NCBI GenBank assembly: GCA_001179885.1
Contig: CVSD01000004.1
Coordinates: 1-64,000 of the forward strand
From: Candidatus Pelagibacter communis
Lineage (GTDB): Bacteria; Pseudomonadota; Alphaproteobacteria; Pelagibacterales; Pelagibacteraceae
Direction: 5' to 3'
DNA: 64,000 nucleotides
The position numbers and the translations under genes were made by a program. Below are positions 53,422-63,295 of the stretch, one piece after another; the stretch's first letter is position 1, and the number at the start of each line of letters is the position of its first letter. Below the pieces are notes generated by a model. That model did not search any database and was not told the origin of the DNA. It was given only the letters and a program-made list of their open reading frames with translations.

Positions 53422-54552
53422 ATGGGAAAGATTTACACAGCATTAGGCTTGATGAGCGGAACATCTGGAGATGGAGTGGATGCTTCAATAATAAGTTCAG
53501 ATGGAATTGATCAATATAGTGAAATTTTAAATAAATATTTCAAATATGATCAAAAAATATATGAAAATCTTCATAATTTAAGAGATAAAATCATGAAATT
53601 CAATGATCTTAAAAAAAATGAGAATGAGATTAATGTTCTAGAGAGAGAAATAACATTATTTCATGCAAAAATTGTAAATGAAATTCTAGATTTAATTGAT
53701 AAAAAAATTGATTTTATAGGCTTTCATGGTCAAACTATTTATCATAATCCATCAGAAAAAATCTCAAAACAATTAGGAGATGGTAATTTACTATCTCAAC
53801 TAACAAAAAAAACTGTAATTTATAATTTTAGACAAAATGATATTAAAAACGGTGGAGAGGGAGCTCCATTAACTCCAGTATTTCACAGATTAATTGTCAA
53901 ACAAAAAAAAATAGAATTGCCTACCTGTATCTTAAATATTGGTGGTATTGCAAATATTACTGCAATAGAGGAATACAATATAAATAATTTATTAAGCAGA
54001 GATTTAGGACCAGGAAATTGTTTAATTGATGAATGGATAAGAAATAACTCAAAAGGTAAATTTGATAATAATGGAGAAATTGCAAAAAGTGGTAAAACAA
54101 ATGAATTAATCTTAAATCAGGCTTTAGATAATTTTGATAATATAACTAATCAAAATACTTTATCTTTTGATACTAAAGATTTTAGTTTAAGTTTTGTTAG
54201 AGGCTTAAGTCTAGAAGATGGGACTGCTACATTGACTGATTTCACTGGAAGAATAATTGGAGCAAGACTTTTAAGCTTTTTATCCAAACCACCAGAAGAT
54301 AAATTATGGAAAGTTTTAGTTTGTGGAGGAGGTCGAAAAAATAATACTTTATTGAAAGTGATTAAAAACACAGTGCAAAAATATCTAGTAATTCATTCTA
54401 TCGATGATTATGGAATTGATGGAGACTATGTAGAGGCTCAAGCATTTGCTTATCTTGCAATCAGATCTTTTCTAGGATCACCTATTACTTTTCCTCTGAC
54501 AACTGGGTGCAAAGATTCTTGCACTGGTGGCGTGATAGTAGAAAACTTTTAA
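53422..54552 (+). CDS. anmK: Anhydro-N-acetylmuramic acid kinase
   Basis: Phosphorylates and opens 1,6-anhydroMurNAc during peptidoglycan recycling. The 376-residue protein has the ATP-binding GLMSGTSGDGVDAS (about 9-22), FHGQTIYHNP (about 110), LNIGGIANITAI and RDLGPGNCLIDEWI (about 193-206), and the late VCGGGRKNNTLL. Its end overlaps the convergent hydrolase gene by 4 nt. With PBP1A nearby it belongs to cell-wall metabolism, though not to the same transcript. Confidence 0.95.
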   Translation: MGKIYTALGLMSGTSGDGVDASIISSDGIDQYSEILNKYFKYDQKIYENLHNLRDKIMKFNDLKKNENEINVLEREITLFHAKIVNEILDLIDKKIDFIGFHGQTIYHNPSEKISKQLGDGNLLSQLTKKTVIYNFRQNDIKNGGEGAPLTPVFHRLIVKQKKIELPTCILNIGGIANITAIEEYNINNLLSRDLGPGNCLIDEWIRNNSKGKFDNNGEIAKSGKTNELILNQALDNFDNITNQNTLSFDTKDFSLSFVRGLSLEDGTATLTDFTGRIIGARLLSFLSKPPEDKLWKVLVCGGGRKNNTLLKVIKNTVQKYLVIHSIDDYGIDGDYVEAQAFAYLAIRSFLGSPITFPLTTGCKDSCTGGVIVENF

Positions 54553-55205
54553 TAAAGAGCAGTTTCTTTTTTAATATATTTATCTAAATATTTTTTTAAA
54601 TTATTTTCAGATTTTGAAAAAAAATGATTTGCATCCGCAACTGACTGAAATTCAACTTTAATTCCTTTTTGTGCACTTAATCTTTTATTTAATTCATTAA
54701 TATATTGGACAGGCACTAATTCATCTTTTTTTCCATAAATTATAAGACCGGAAGTTGGACAAGGTGACAAAAAAGAAAAATCATAAACATTTGGTTGAGG
54801 TGAAATTGCGATAAATCTGTTTATTTCAGGTCGTCTCATTAATAATTGCATTGCTATTAAAGATCCAAATGAAAATCCAGAAACCCAACATTGAGAATTA
54901 TCAAAATTTTCTCTTTCTAACCAATCTAAAGCTGCTGCAGCATCAGCCAACTCACCTTGACCATTGTCAAATTCACCATCACTTTTACCAACACCTCTAA
55001 AATTTACACGACAAACTGAAAAATCATTTTCCATGAAAGTATGAAAAGTTTCTACGACAATTTTATTATTCATTGTGCCTCCATACTGTGGATGTGGTTG
55101 TAAAATTAAAACTATTGGTGAGGTATTCTTTTTACTTTTATAATATCTTGCCTCGAGTCTTCCTGCGGGTCCTGGAATAAAAACTTCTAATATTTTGTTA
55201 TCCAT
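54549..55205 (-). CDS. Alpha/beta hydrolase, DUF/dienelactone-hydrolase-like
   Basis: A 218-residue soluble enzyme with the alpha/beta-hydrolase pattern: VLILQPHPQYGGTMNNKI (oxyanion region), FRGVGKSDGEFDNGQGE (about 68-84), the nucleophile elbow VSGFSFGSLIA (Ser about residue 111), a later Asp (KKDELVP) and DANHFFS with the catalytic His. Family members are hydrolases of unknown substrate found widely in alphaproteobacteria. It is transcribed toward anmK, and its start faces the iscR regulatory region 132 bp away. Confidence 0.87.
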   Translation of the reverse strand: MDNKILEVFIPGPAGRLEARYYKSKKNTSPIVLILQPHPQYGGTMNNKIVVETFHTFMENDFSVCRVNFRGVGKSDGEFDNGQGELADAAAALDWLERENFDNSQCWVSGFSFGSLIAMQLLMRRPEINRFIAISPQPNVYDFSFLSPCPTSGLIIYGKKDELVPVQYINELNKRLSAQKGIKVEFQSVADANHFFSKSENNLKKYLDKYIKKETALY

Positions 55206-55286
55206 AATTGTTATTGATTATTATTCTCAAAAAAAATTACATTTATCATAACTGCGTGACAAAATGTTAGTCTTTTTTTAACCATG

Positions 55287-55311
55287 ATACTTGACTATTT
55301 TAGTCAGGTTT
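55287..55311 (+). promoter_or_regulatory. Type 1 IscR-binding site
   Basis: The 25 bases match the E. coli type 1 IscR consensus ATASYYGACTRWWWYAGTCRRSTAT at all but one position (T for A next to the end). The site contains the palindrome GACTA-N3-TAGTC and overlaps the -35 of the iscR-suf promoter, which implies autorepression by holo-IscR. Confidence 0.85.
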
Positions 55312-55318
55312 ATATATA
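55291..55318 (+). promoter_or_regulatory. Promoter of the iscR-suf operon
   Basis: TTGACT (55291-55296) and TATATA (55313-55318) are 16 bp apart; the predicted start is about 12-15 bp before the iscR ATG. The -35 lies within the IscR box. An AAGGA ribosome site follows at 55331-55335. Confidence 0.7.
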
Positions 55319-55337
55319 CCCAGTAAAATAAAGGATT

Positions 55338-55763
55338 ATGAAACTTACATCTAAAGGTAGATATGCTGTGATGGCTTTAGTAGATCTGGCAAGATTTGAT
55401 AATATTAACCCAGTTTCTTTAAGAGATATTTCCTTAAGACAGGGTATTTCTCTGGATTTTTTAGAACAAATTTTTTCCAAATTAAGAAAAAATGAAATAG
55501 TTCAAAGCGTTAGAGGCACTCAAGGCGGCTATATTTTAAATAAAAAAGCCAAAGAAATCAAACTTACAAATATTTTTGATGCAGTAGATGAAAAAGTAAA
55601 AACTGTTCAATGTAAGAAAGAATCTAAAAAAGGATGTAATGGAAAATCAACAAAGTGTCTTACTCATAATCTTTGGGATGAATTAGAAAACCATATAAAT
55701 AATTTTTTTAAGGAAAAAAGTTTAGAAGATTTAGTTAAAGATAATAATGAAAGAAGAATTTAA
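55338..55763 (+). CDS. iscR: IscR, Rrf2-family [2Fe-2S] regulator
   Basis: Senses Fe-S status and represses the suf operon when loaded. The 141-residue protein has the winged-helix start [38 protein letters not shown] and the [10 protein letters not shown] wing. The cluster ligands Cys92, Cys100, Cys107 and His110 (KCLTHNLW) are present. Spacing between the first cysteines is 8 rather than 6 as in E. coli. Its own promoter carries a near-perfect IscR box. sufB starts just after, so regulation covers the whole operon to at least sufA. Confidence 0.95.
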   Translation: MKLTSKGRYAVMALVDLARFDNINPVSLRDISLRQGISLDFLEQIFSKLRKNEIVQSVRGTQGGYILNKKAKEIKLTNIFDAVDEKVKTVQCKKESKKGCNGKSTKCLTHNLWDELENHINNFFKEKSLEDLVKDNNERRI

Positions 55764-55764
55764 A

Positions 55765-57207
55765 ATGGATACAAGAGAAAAAGAAATAGAAAATTTAAAA
55801 GATTATAAATACGGTTTCACTACAGACATAGAAAACATTAAAGCACCCAAAGGTCTAAATGAAGAAGTGATTAAGTTTATTTCTAAAATTAAAAAAGAAC
55901 CAAAATGGATGTTGGATTTTAGATTAAAAGCTTTTGAAAGATTTAAATTATTAAAAGAACCTAATTGGCAAAAACCAAAATATCCAAAAATTGATTATCA
56001 AGATTTATATTATTATTCTGCTCCTAAAAGTATGAAAGATAAACCTAAAAGCCTTGATGAATTAGATCCAAAACTTTTAGAAACTTATAAAAAACTTGGA
56101 ATTCCATTACAAGAGCAAGCTCGTTTGAATGGTATTGCAGTTGATGCAGTTTTTGACTCTGTGTCAGTTGCAACAACATTTAAGGAAGAGCTAACAAAAC
56201 AGGGAATAATTTTTTGTTCAATGTCTGAAGCGATTCAAAAACATCCAGAACTTGTAAAAAAATATTTAGGAACTGTAATTCCAACTACAGATCATTTTTT
56301 TGCTACATTAAATTCCGCAGTATTTACTGATGGATCATTTGTTTACATTCCTGAGGGCGTGAGATGTCCAATGGAACTCTCTACATATTTTAGAATTAAT
56401 GCATCTGAGACAGGACAATTTGAAAGAACACTTATTATAGCTGATAAAGGAAGTTATGTGAGTTACCTTGAAGGGTGTACAGCACCAATGAGAGATGAAA
56501 ATCAATTGCATGCTGCAAATGTAGAATTGATTGCCTTAGATGATGCAGAAATAAAATATTCAACAGTTCAAAATTGGTATCCAGGAGATGAAAATGGAAA
56601 AGGTGGAATTTATAATTTCGTAACAAAAAGAGGTTTGTGCAAAGGAAAAAATTCTAAAATTTCATGGACACAAGTAGAAACTGGTTCTGCTATAACTTGG
56701 AAGTATCCAAGCTGTATTCTTAAAGGTGATAATTCAGTTGGAGAGTTTTATTCAATAGCAATAACAAATAATTACCAAAAAGCTGATACTGGAACAAAAA
56801 TGATTCATTTGGGAAAAAATACTAAAAGTAAAATTATTTCTAAAGGTATAAGTGCTGGATTTTCTGACATGACTTACAGAGGTTTAGTAGATATTAATTC
56901 AAAAGCTAAAAATTCTAGTAACTATACACAATGTGATTCCTTGTTAATGGGAAATAAATGTGGTGCACACACAGTCCCATATATTAAAAATAAAAATTTT
57001 GATTCAAATATTGCACACGAAGCTACAACATCTAAGATTAGCGAAGAACAATTGCATTATTGTCAACAAAGAGGACTTAATCCTGAGGAAGCTGTAGGAT
57101 TAATTGTTAATGGTTTTTGTAAAGAGGTACTACAACAATTACCAATGGAGTTTGCTGTCGAAGCCCAGAAACTTGTAGGCATTAGCTTAGAAGGGAGTGT
57201 TGGTTAA
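55765..57207 (+). CDS. sufB: SufB, Fe-S cluster scaffold subunit
   Basis: Core scaffold of the SufBCD complex. The protein is about 480 residues from the ATG at 55765; an ATG at 55747 inside the end of iscR is the alternative. It has the N-terminal [17 protein letters not shown], the [20 protein letters not shown] segment, ASYVEGCTAP-like [10 protein letters not shown] (Cys), and the C-terminal [20 protein letters not shown] with Glu/His/Cys residues of the cluster site. It shares a base with sufC (TAATG). Confidence 0.96.
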   Translation: MDTREKEIENLKDYKYGFTTDIENIKAPKGLNEEVIKFISKIKKEPKWMLDFRLKAFERFKLLKEPNWQKPKYPKIDYQDLYYYSAPKSMKDKPKSLDELDPKLLETYKKLGIPLQEQARLNGIAVDAVFDSVSVATTFKEELTKQGIIFCSMSEAIQKHPELVKKYLGTVIPTTDHFFATLNSAVFTDGSFVYIPEGVRCPMELSTYFRINASETGQFERTLIIADKGSYVSYLEGCTAPMRDENQLHAANVELIALDDAEIKYSTVQNWYPGDENGKGGIYNFVTKRGLCKGKNSKISWTQVETGSAITWKYPSCILKGDNSVGEFYSIAITNNYQKADTGTKMIHLGKNTKSKIISKGISAGFSDMTYRGLVDINSKAKNSSNYTQCDSLLMGNKCGAHTVPYIKNKNFDSNIAHEATTSKISEEQLHYCQQRGLNPEEAVGLIVNGFCKEVLQQLPMEFAVEAQKLVGISLEGSVG

Positions 57208-57941
57208 TGCTTAAAATAAGTAATTTAAATGCCAATGTTGAGAACAAATCGATTTTAAAGGGTTTTTCATTGAATATAAATCCTGGCGAAGTTCATGCAA
57301 TTATGGGTCCAAACGGATCAGGAAAAAGCACATTATCTAATATTCTTTCAGGGAAAAAGGGCTACGAGGTGACAGGTGAAATCTTATTTGAAAATAAAAA
57401 TTTATTTGATCTTGAGACTGAAGAAAGAGCCCACAAAGGAATATTTTTAGCTTTCCAATATCCATTGGAAATTCCAGGTGTAAATACAAACATATTTTTA
57501 AAAACATCTTTAAATGCAATTAGAAAAGCAAGAGGTGAAAAAGAATTAGATGCGATCGAATTTTTAAAACTTGTTAAAGAAAAAGCTAAAGAATTAAAAT
57601 TTGATGAAGAAAAACTAAATAGACAATTAAATGTTGGATTTTCAGGTGGAGAAAAAAAGAAAAATGAAATTCTGCAAATGTCTATGTTAGCCCCAAAATT
57701 ATCTATTTTAGATGAGACAGACTCAGGCCTAGACATAGATGCGCTTAAAATAGTTGCAGATGGAGTTAATACTTTAAGAAATAAGGATAATTCCTTTTTA
57801 ATAATAACCCATTATCAAAGATTATTAGATTACATTAAACCTGATTTTGTTCATGTTTTAATAAATGGAAAGATAATAAGATCTGGTGGTCCAGAGTTAG
57901 CAATCGAATTAGAAAAAAAAGGATACGAAAGTTTTAATTAA
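57207..57941 (+). CDS. sufC: SufC, Fe-S assembly ATPase
   Basis: ABC-type ATPase of SufBCD. The 244-residue protein has Walker A IMGPNGSGKSTLSNIL (about 32-47), the Q-loop FLAFQYPLEIPG, the signature VGFSGGEKKKNEILQM (about 147-162) and Walker B ILDETDSGLD. There are no membrane segments. The start overlaps sufB by one base, and sufD begins right after its stop. Confidence 0.97.
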   Translation: MLKISNLNANVENKSILKGFSLNINPGEVHAIMGPNGSGKSTLSNILSGKKGYEVTGEILFENKNLFDLETEERAHKGIFLAFQYPLEIPGVNTNIFLKTSLNAIRKARGEKELDAIEFLKLVKEKAKELKFDEEKLNRQLNVGFSGGEKKKNEILQMSMLAPKLSILDETDSGLDIDALKIVADGVNTLRNKDNSFLIITHYQRLLDYIKPDFVHVLINGKIIRSGGPELAIELEKKGYESFN

Positions 57942-59189
57942 ATGAGTGAGCAATTACAGTCAGACTTTGATAAATTAGTAAAAACTTCAAAATTTTCTAA
58001 CGAAGAAATTAAGTTTAAAAAAAATTTTTTGAATAATTTCATTAAAAATGGTTTTCCAAATAGAAAGCAAGAAGATTGGAAGTTTTTAGATATTAGTCAG
58101 ATTATAAAAAAGAATATTAGCGATTTAAGTTTTTTCAATGATTATTCACAATCAAATAGAATTGATCCGTCTATTTTAGTTGATGGTTTGGAGCATAACA
58201 AGATTATGTTTATAAATGGAAAAATTGAACAAATAGATTTTAACCTCGAAGACCAAAATAAAATTGAAATAATTGATGAAACTAAAAAAGATATATCATT
58301 TGATTATGAAAATTCACTAATTGATTTGAATAGTGCATTTATTGATAAAGTTTTTAAAATTATAATCAAAAAAAATTATTCTTTAAAGAAACCTTTAATA
58401 ATTTATCATTCAACTAGTGATAAAATAAAGTCAACTAATATAAATTTGAGATTAGATTTTGAATTAGGTGAAAATAGTTGTTTAAAGCTTATTGATTATT
58501 TTTCTAATACCACAACGAAAAACTTAATTAATATTTTTTATAACTTCAATTTAGAAAAAGACTCAATCCTTAAAAACTATAAAATTGATAAATTTATAAA
58601 TAATAATTTGAAATACTCTTTTAACAATATTGAACAGGGTAATAACAGTGTTTCAGAAACATTTATATTATCTTCTGGTTCAGATTATTTTAAAAATGAG
58701 GTTAACTGTAATTTAAATGGTGAGTATTCATCAGCATTTGTAAATGGTATTTTTTCCTTAAATGAAAATCGACAACATGAAATTAGAACTACAATCAATC
58801 ATTTAGTGGAAAATACGAAAAGTTATCAGCTTATTAAAAGTGTTCTTGGAAAAAATTCAAAATCTGCATATCAAGGAAGAATATTTGTAAATTCAAAAGC
58901 TCAAAAAACTGATGGATATCAATTGAGTAAAGCAATACTGCTCGATGAAACATCAGAGTTTAATGCAAAACCAGAATTAGAAATTTATGCTGATGATGTA
59001 AAATGTTCTCACGGATCAGCATCTGGTAGCTTAGATGAAAATTCAATTTTTTACTTAATGTCTCGTGGTTTGAATTATCAACAGTCAAAAGAACTTTTGA
59101 TCAATGGGTTTTTAATGGATGTTGTTGAAAAGATTACAGACGTAGAAATAAAAAACTTAATTACAAATATTATTGGATTAAAACAATGA
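57942..59189 (+). CDS. sufD: SufD, Fe-S assembly subunit
   Basis: The 415-residue SufB paralogue in SufBCD. The N-terminal half is strongly AT-drifted and only weakly conserved. The C-terminal core (RTTINHLVENTKSYQLIKSV, YQGRIFVNSKAQKTDGYQLS, KPELEIYADDVKCSHGSASG) is clear and holds the conserved His in CSHGS. It is coupled to sufS by ATGA. Confidence 0.94.
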   Translation: MSEQLQSDFDKLVKTSKFSNEEIKFKKNFLNNFIKNGFPNRKQEDWKFLDISQIIKKNISDLSFFNDYSQSNRIDPSILVDGLEHNKIMFINGKIEQIDFNLEDQNKIEIIDETKKDISFDYENSLIDLNSAFIDKVFKIIIKKNYSLKKPLIIYHSTSDKIKSTNINLRLDFELGENSCLKLIDYFSNTTTKNLINIFYNFNLEKDSILKNYKIDKFINNNLKYSFNNIEQGNNSVSETFILSSGSDYFKNEVNCNLNGEYSSAFVNGIFSLNENRQHEIRTTINHLVENTKSYQLIKSVLGKNSKSAYQGRIFVNSKAQKTDGYQLSKAILLDETSEFNAKPELEIYADDVKCSHGSASGSLDENSIFYLMSRGLNYQQSKELLINGFLMDVVEKITDVEIKNLITNIIGLKQ

Positions 59190-60406
59190 ACATAAATAAC
59201 ATTAGAAAAGAGTTTCCGATTTTTGATGAAAAAATTCAGAATAATGATTTAGTTTACCTAGATAGCGCTAACTCTTCTCAAAAACCTAAGGTTGTACTAG
59301 ATAAAATAAATGATTTTTATTCTAAACAGTTTTCAAATGTAGGCAGAAGCGTACATTATTTAGCTGTTGCAGCTACTAATTTGTATGAAAATACAAGGAC
59401 CTCTGTACAAAAATATATAAATGCGAAAGATAAAAATGAAATTGTATTTACCAAAGGTGCTACAGAAGCTTTAAATTTGGTAGCTAATACACTAGGTCAA
59501 GCAATTTTGGAGCCGAATGACGAAATTTTAATTACAGAGCTGGAGCATCATTCAAACTATGTTCCGTGGCATTTTTTAAGAAAATCTAAAAATATTAAAA
59601 TAAAATTTGCTGAGATTAATAAAGACGGAGATATCCCAATTGAAAATATAGAAAAAGAAATTACAGATAAAACTAAAGTAATAGCAATAACTCATTTATC
59701 TAATGTCACTGGTGCAGTTTTACCAATCAAAGAGATAACCCAATTAGCACATTCTAAGGGTATAGTCGTTGTAGTAGATGGATGTCAGGGAGGACCACAT
59801 TTAAAATTAGATATGCAAGATCTAGATTGTGATTTTTATGCAATATCATGTCACAAAATGTATGGCCCGACAGGACTTGGAGTTTTGTATGGAAAAAAGA
59901 AGTGGTTAGAGCAACTTCCACCATATCAAGGAGGTGGAGGAATGATAAATGAAGTTAAAAAAGATAGAATTTCTTATGGTGAACTTCCAAATAAGTACGA
60001 AGCTGGAACAATGGCTACAGCTCAAGTCATCGCGTTTGATCAATCAATAAAATTTTTAGAAAGTATCGGAATTGAAAATATAATTAAACATGAAAAAGAA
60101 TTAATAGAATACGGCCAAGAAATTTTAAAAAAAAATAATTCTGTGAAACTAATTGGAAATCCAAAAGAGCGAGGTGGAGTTCTATCTTTTACGGTAGAAG
60201 GGGTTCATCCACATGACATCGCAACTATTCTGGATGAAACTGGAGTTGCTATTAGAGCGGGTCATCATTGTTGTCAAATACTTCATGACAAATTAGGTAT
60301 ACCCGCAAGCGCGCGAGCATCATTAGGAGTTTATAACACCAAAGATGATTTAGATAAGTTAAATGAAGGTATTAATAATTGTAAAAAAATTTTTGATTTA
60401 AAATGA
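59186..60406 (+). CDS. sufS: SufS, cysteine desulfurase
   Basis: A PLP enzyme supplying sulfur. The 406-residue protein begins IRKEFPIFDEKI. It has TKGATEALNLVA (about 91-102), ELEHHSNYVPW (about 119-129), the DGCQGGPH segment, AISCHKMYGPTGLGVLYG with the PLP lysine (about residue 226), and RAGHHCCQ with the catalytic cysteine near 365. It is group II type, which normally works with a U-type or E-type acceptor; sufU follows with an ATGA overlap and no sufE is present. Confidence 0.96.
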   Translation: MNINNIRKEFPIFDEKIQNNDLVYLDSANSSQKPKVVLDKINDFYSKQFSNVGRSVHYLAVAATNLYENTRTSVQKYINAKDKNEIVFTKGATEALNLVANTLGQAILEPNDEILITELEHHSNYVPWHFLRKSKNIKIKFAEINKDGDIPIENIEKEITDKTKVIAITHLSNVTGAVLPIKEITQLAHSKGIVVVVDGCQGGPHLKLDMQDLDCDFYAISCHKMYGPTGLGVLYGKKKWLEQLPPYQGGGGMINEVKKDRISYGELPNKYEAGTMATAQVIAFDQSIKFLESIGIENIIKHEKELIEYGQEILKKNNSVKLIGNPKERGGVLSFTVEGVHPHDIATILDETGVAIRAGHHCCQILHDKLGIPASARASLGVYNTKDDLDKLNEGINNCKKIFDLK

Positions 60407-60867
60407 ACTTAAAAGAATTATATCAAGAAATTATTTTAGAGCACGGAAAAAACCCTAGAAACTTAAGGAAGACAGAAAACTTTAATAAAGATGCAAAAGG
60501 TAATAATCCATTATGCGGAGATAATGTGCACGTATATCTAAAACTAAATGACCAAAGAAAAGTAGAGGATATTTCATTTGAAGGAAGTGGATGTGCAATA
60601 TCTATGGCATCAGCCTCTATAATGACAGATCTCATTAAAGGAAAAAGTGATAATGAAGCAAAAGAAATTATTGAAGATTTTTTAGGAATGATAAAAGAAA
60701 ATCCTGATCTTAAAAATAATATTTTAAAAGAGGATGATAAAACAAAATTGATGTGTCTTTCAGGAGTTAAACAATATCCAATGAGAGTAAAATGTGCAAC
60801 TTTATCATGGCATACTTTGGTTTCAGCAATGGAAAACGATGGAAAACAAGTAAGTACTGAGGATTAA
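60403..60867 (+). CDS. sufU: SufU-type scaffold/sulfur acceptor
   Basis: A 154-residue IscU-fold protein with Cys38 (NPLCGD), Cys64 (EGSGCAIS), Cys118 and Cys131 (MRVKCATLSWHTL). The insert between the second and third ligand regions is the SufU hallmark. It accepts sulfur from SufS. It is distinct from the IscU-like paralogue at 1229-1627. It starts inside sufS (ATGA) and is followed by sufT after 5 bp. Confidence 0.93.
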   Translation: MNLKELYQEIILEHGKNPRNLRKTENFNKDAKGNNPLCGDNVHVYLKLNDQRKVEDISFEGSGCAISMASASIMTDLIKGKSDNEAKEIIEDFLGMIKENPDLKNNILKEDDKTKLMCLSGVKQYPMRVKCATLSWHTLVSAMENDGKQVSTED

Positions 60868-60872
60868 AATTT

Positions 60873-61169
60873 ATGGAAATTAAGAATAAAATAATTGAAG
60901 AAATAAGAAAAATTTATGATCCAGAACTACCTGTGAATATTTATGAGCTTGGTTTAATTTATGATATAAAAGTTATTGGAAGAAAAGCAGAAATTAAAAT
61001 GACTTTAACAACACCAAACTGTCCTGTAGCGGAAAGTTTACCTAAAGAAGTAAAAGAGGGAGCTATGCAAGTAGAGGAAATTGATGATGTTGATTTACAG
61101 CTTGTTTGGGACCCACCTTGGACAAAAGACATGATGTCTGATGCCGCAAAATTGGAGCTTAACTTATAA
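60873..61169 (+). CDS. sufT: SufT/MIP18-family Fe-S assembly factor
   Basis: A 98-residue DUF59-type protein with YDPELPVNIYELGLIYDI (about 15-32), TTPNCPVAESLP with the conserved Cys (about 50), and VDLQLVWDPPW (about 74-84). Members help mature Fe-S proteins after SufBCD. It shares one base with the following A-type carrier gene (TAATG). Confidence 0.93.
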   Translation: MEIKNKIIEEIRKIYDPELPVNIYELGLIYDIKVIGRKAEIKMTLTTPNCPVAESLPKEVKEGAMQVEEIDDVDLQLVWDPPWTKDMMSDAAKLELNL

Positions 61170-61504
61170 TGAATCCTATAATTAAATTAAGTGATAATGC
61201 AGCAAAGAGAATTAAAGAAATAATGTCTAGTGCTGAAAAAGATGCTTTAGGTGTTAGAGTTTCTGTTAAGTCGGGGGGATGTGCGGGCATGTCTTATGTC
61301 ATGGAGTATTCAAAAAAGCTTAATCCAAATGACGAAGTTATAGAAGATAAAGGAGTTAAGGTATTTATAGACTCTGCAGCAGTAATGTATTTACTAGGAA
61401 CAGAAATGGATTATAAAAAAGAGGATTTTTCATCGACTTTTGTATTCAATAATCCTAATGAAACAGAGCGTTGTGGGTGCGGTGAGTCCTTTAAAATAAG
61501 CTAA
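61169..61504 (+). CDS. sufA: A-type Fe-S carrier (SufA/IscA/HesB)
   Basis: A 111-residue carrier with SVKSGGCAGMSYVMEY (first Cys about residue 36) and the C-terminal CGCGESF pair. It fits the A-type family in length and motif spacing. It is the last recognised gene of the suf operon. Confidence 0.93.
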   Translation: MNPIIKLSDNAAKRIKEIMSSAEKDALGVRVSVKSGGCAGMSYVMEYSKKLNPNDEVIEDKGVKVFIDSAAVMYLLGTEMDYKKEDFSSTFVFNNPNETERCGCGESFKIS

Positions 61505-61537
61505 AATTAATAGTATCACGTAAGTTGCATAGCAGTA

Positions 61538-61566
61538 TTGCGTAAAATGCATAACTAGTGTATAAT
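61538..61566 (+). promoter_or_regulatory. Promoter for a small ORF downstream of suf
   Basis: TTGCGT (61538-61543), a 17-bp spacer and a perfect TATAAT (61561-61566) precede the ATG at 61573 by only 6 bp, so the transcript is probably leaderless. A loose inverted repeat (AGTTGCAT ... ATGCATAACT) surrounds the -35 and may be an operator. Confidence 0.6.
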
Positions 61567-61572
61567 ACTCAT

Positions 61573-61743
61573 ATGAATAAGTTTGAATTTAAAAATCTTG
61601 TTAAAGGCTTAAAAGATTCTTTAAAAGAAAAAGCTTTTTTTAAAAATCTACGTAAGGAAGTCGAAACTGGGGCTAATGGCACACAGGATTACGTATTAAA
61701 AAAAGGCGTTAATAAAGATTCAATTGCTACAACTAAACAGTAA
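61573..61743 (+). CDS. Small basic protein, unknown function
   Basis: A 56-residue ORF from the ATG at 61573, which is preferred over a GTG at 61558 that would lie upstream of the likely transcription start. It is lysine-rich and amphipathic (NKFEFKNLVKGLKDSLKEKA in its first half), with no membrane span and no cysteines. I do not recognise a family. A strong promoter immediately upstream and the absence of any overlapping gene argue that it is real. It converges on glnA, 6 bp away. Confidence 0.55.
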   Translation: MNKFEFKNLVKGLKDSLKEKAFFKNLRKEVETGANGTQDYVLKKGVNKDSIATTKQ

Positions 61744-61749
61744 TTAGTA

Positions 61750-63156
61750 TTAGCTACTGTAATACATCTCAAACTCTACAGGATGAGGTGCGTGTTCGAA
61801 CTTATGAATTTCCTCAAACTTAAGTGCAATATAAGCATCTATTTGATCATCTGTAAATACACCGCCCTGAGTTAAGAATTCTCTATCTTTATCTAAACTT
61901 TCCATCGCTTCTCTTAATGATCCACAAACAGTAGGAATAGACTTAACTTCTTCTGGAGGTAATTCATATAAATCTTTATCAAAAGACTCGCCTGGATGAA
62001 TTTTATTTTTAATTCCATCTAAACCTGCCATTAACATAGCTGCAAAAGTTAAATATGGATTCCCAGATGCATCTGGAAATCTAATTTCACATCTTGCACC
62101 TTTTTTACTCAAAGTAATTGGGATTCGGCATGAAGCTGATCTATTTCTAGCTGAGTAAGCTAAAAGAACTGGAGCTTCAAATCCTGGAATCAATCTTTTG
62201 TAACTATTTGTTGTTGAGTTTGAAAATGCATTAATCGCTTTTGCATGTTTTAAAATTCCACCAATATAATGTAATGCTGTTTCAGACAATCCTGCATAAG
62301 CATCTCCAGAAAATACAGGAGTATCACCTTTCCATATTGATTGGTGAATATGCATTCCAGATCCATTATCACCAGCAACAGGTTTAGGCATGAACGTAGC
62401 TGTTTTTCCAAATGAATGAGTTACCATCTGTACAACATATTTGTAAAGTTGAACGTTATCTGCTTGGCTTACTAATGTACCAAAATACATTCCAAGCTCA
62501 TGCTGACTTGGTGCTACTTCATGATGGTGCTTTTCAACTTTGATACCAACTTCTTTTAAATTTTTTAAATATTCACCTCGCATATCTTGTTCACTATCAA
62601 CTGGTGGTACTGGAAAATAACCACCTTTAATTGGAGGTCTATGACCCATATTACCATTTTCATATTCTTTACCTGAATTATATGGACCTTCTTTACTATC
62701 AATTTTAAATCCACATTCATTCATATCATTTTTGATTCTTACATCATCAAAAACAAAAAATTCTGGCTCTGGTCCAAAAAATGCTTTATCACCAACTCCT
62801 GACGCTTTTAAATATTCTTCAGCTTTTTTAGCAACACCTCTTGGGTCTCTTTCATAAGGAGTTTTCTTGATAGCATCTAAAATATCACAAAATAGAACGA
62901 CAGTACTATGAGATGTAAAAGGATCTAAAAAAAATCTTGATAAATCAGGTTTTAAAATCATATCTGACTCATTAATAGCTTTCCATCCAGCAATTGATGA
63001 GCCATCAAAAAACACACCTTCGTTCAGCATACCATCATCAACCGCAGTGGCATCCATAGTTAAGTGTTGAAGTTTACCTCTTGGATCAGTAAATCTTAAA
63101 TCAACGAATTCAGCTTCTTTATCTTTAATAAATTTTAAAACGCCATTTGCACTCAT
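61750..63156 (-). CDS. glnA: Glutamine synthetase type I
   Basis: ATP-dependent ammonia assimilation. The 468-residue protein is a GSI-beta dodecamer subunit. It has FDGSSIAGW (about 50-58), [13 protein letters not shown] (about 128-140), [12 protein letters not shown] (about 263-274), [18 protein letters not shown] (about 313-330), the [10 protein letters not shown] arginines and DLYELPPEE with the adenylylation tyrosine near 396. It uses AGGAG before the ATG. No glnB is next to it. Its spacer of 139 bp with ybaK carries divergent promoters. Confidence 0.97.
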   Translation of the reverse strand: MSANGVLKFIKDKEAEFVDLRFTDPRGKLQHLTMDATAVDDGMLNEGVFFDGSSIAGWKAINESDMILKPDLSRFFLDPFTSHSTVVLFCDILDAIKKTPYERDPRGVAKKAEEYLKASGVGDKAFFGPEPEFFVFDDVRIKNDMNECGFKIDSKEGPYNSGKEYENGNMGHRPPIKGGYFPVPPVDSEQDMRGEYLKNLKEVGIKVEKHHHEVAPSQHELGMYFGTLVSQADNVQLYKYVVQMVTHSFGKTATFMPKPVAGDNGSGMHIHQSIWKGDTPVFSGDAYAGLSETALHYIGGILKHAKAINAFSNSTTNSYKRLIPGFEAPVLLAYSARNRSASCRIPITLSKKGARCEIRFPDASGNPYLTFAAMLMAGLDGIKNKIHPGESFDKDLYELPPEEVKSIPTVCGSLREAMESLDKDREFLTQGGVFTDDQIDAYIALKFEEIHKFEHAPHPVEFEMYYSS

Positions 63157-63295
63157 TTAATCTCCTATGTAATTCCGTGGTTGTAGTATCAAAAAAAGAC
63201 TGATAAATAATGCTCTTTTAATTAATAACACCTATGCAATTTTCACATAAGTGTGTATTTTGTGAGATAAATAACCAACAATTTTAAGTTGAAAC

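Noticed and set aside
63157-63295. Riboswitch or NtrC site upstream of glnA
   Set aside because: I see only a weak CACAT/GTGTG inverted repeat and an AGGAG ribosome site; no recognisable riboswitch core or TGCAC-type NtrC palindrome.
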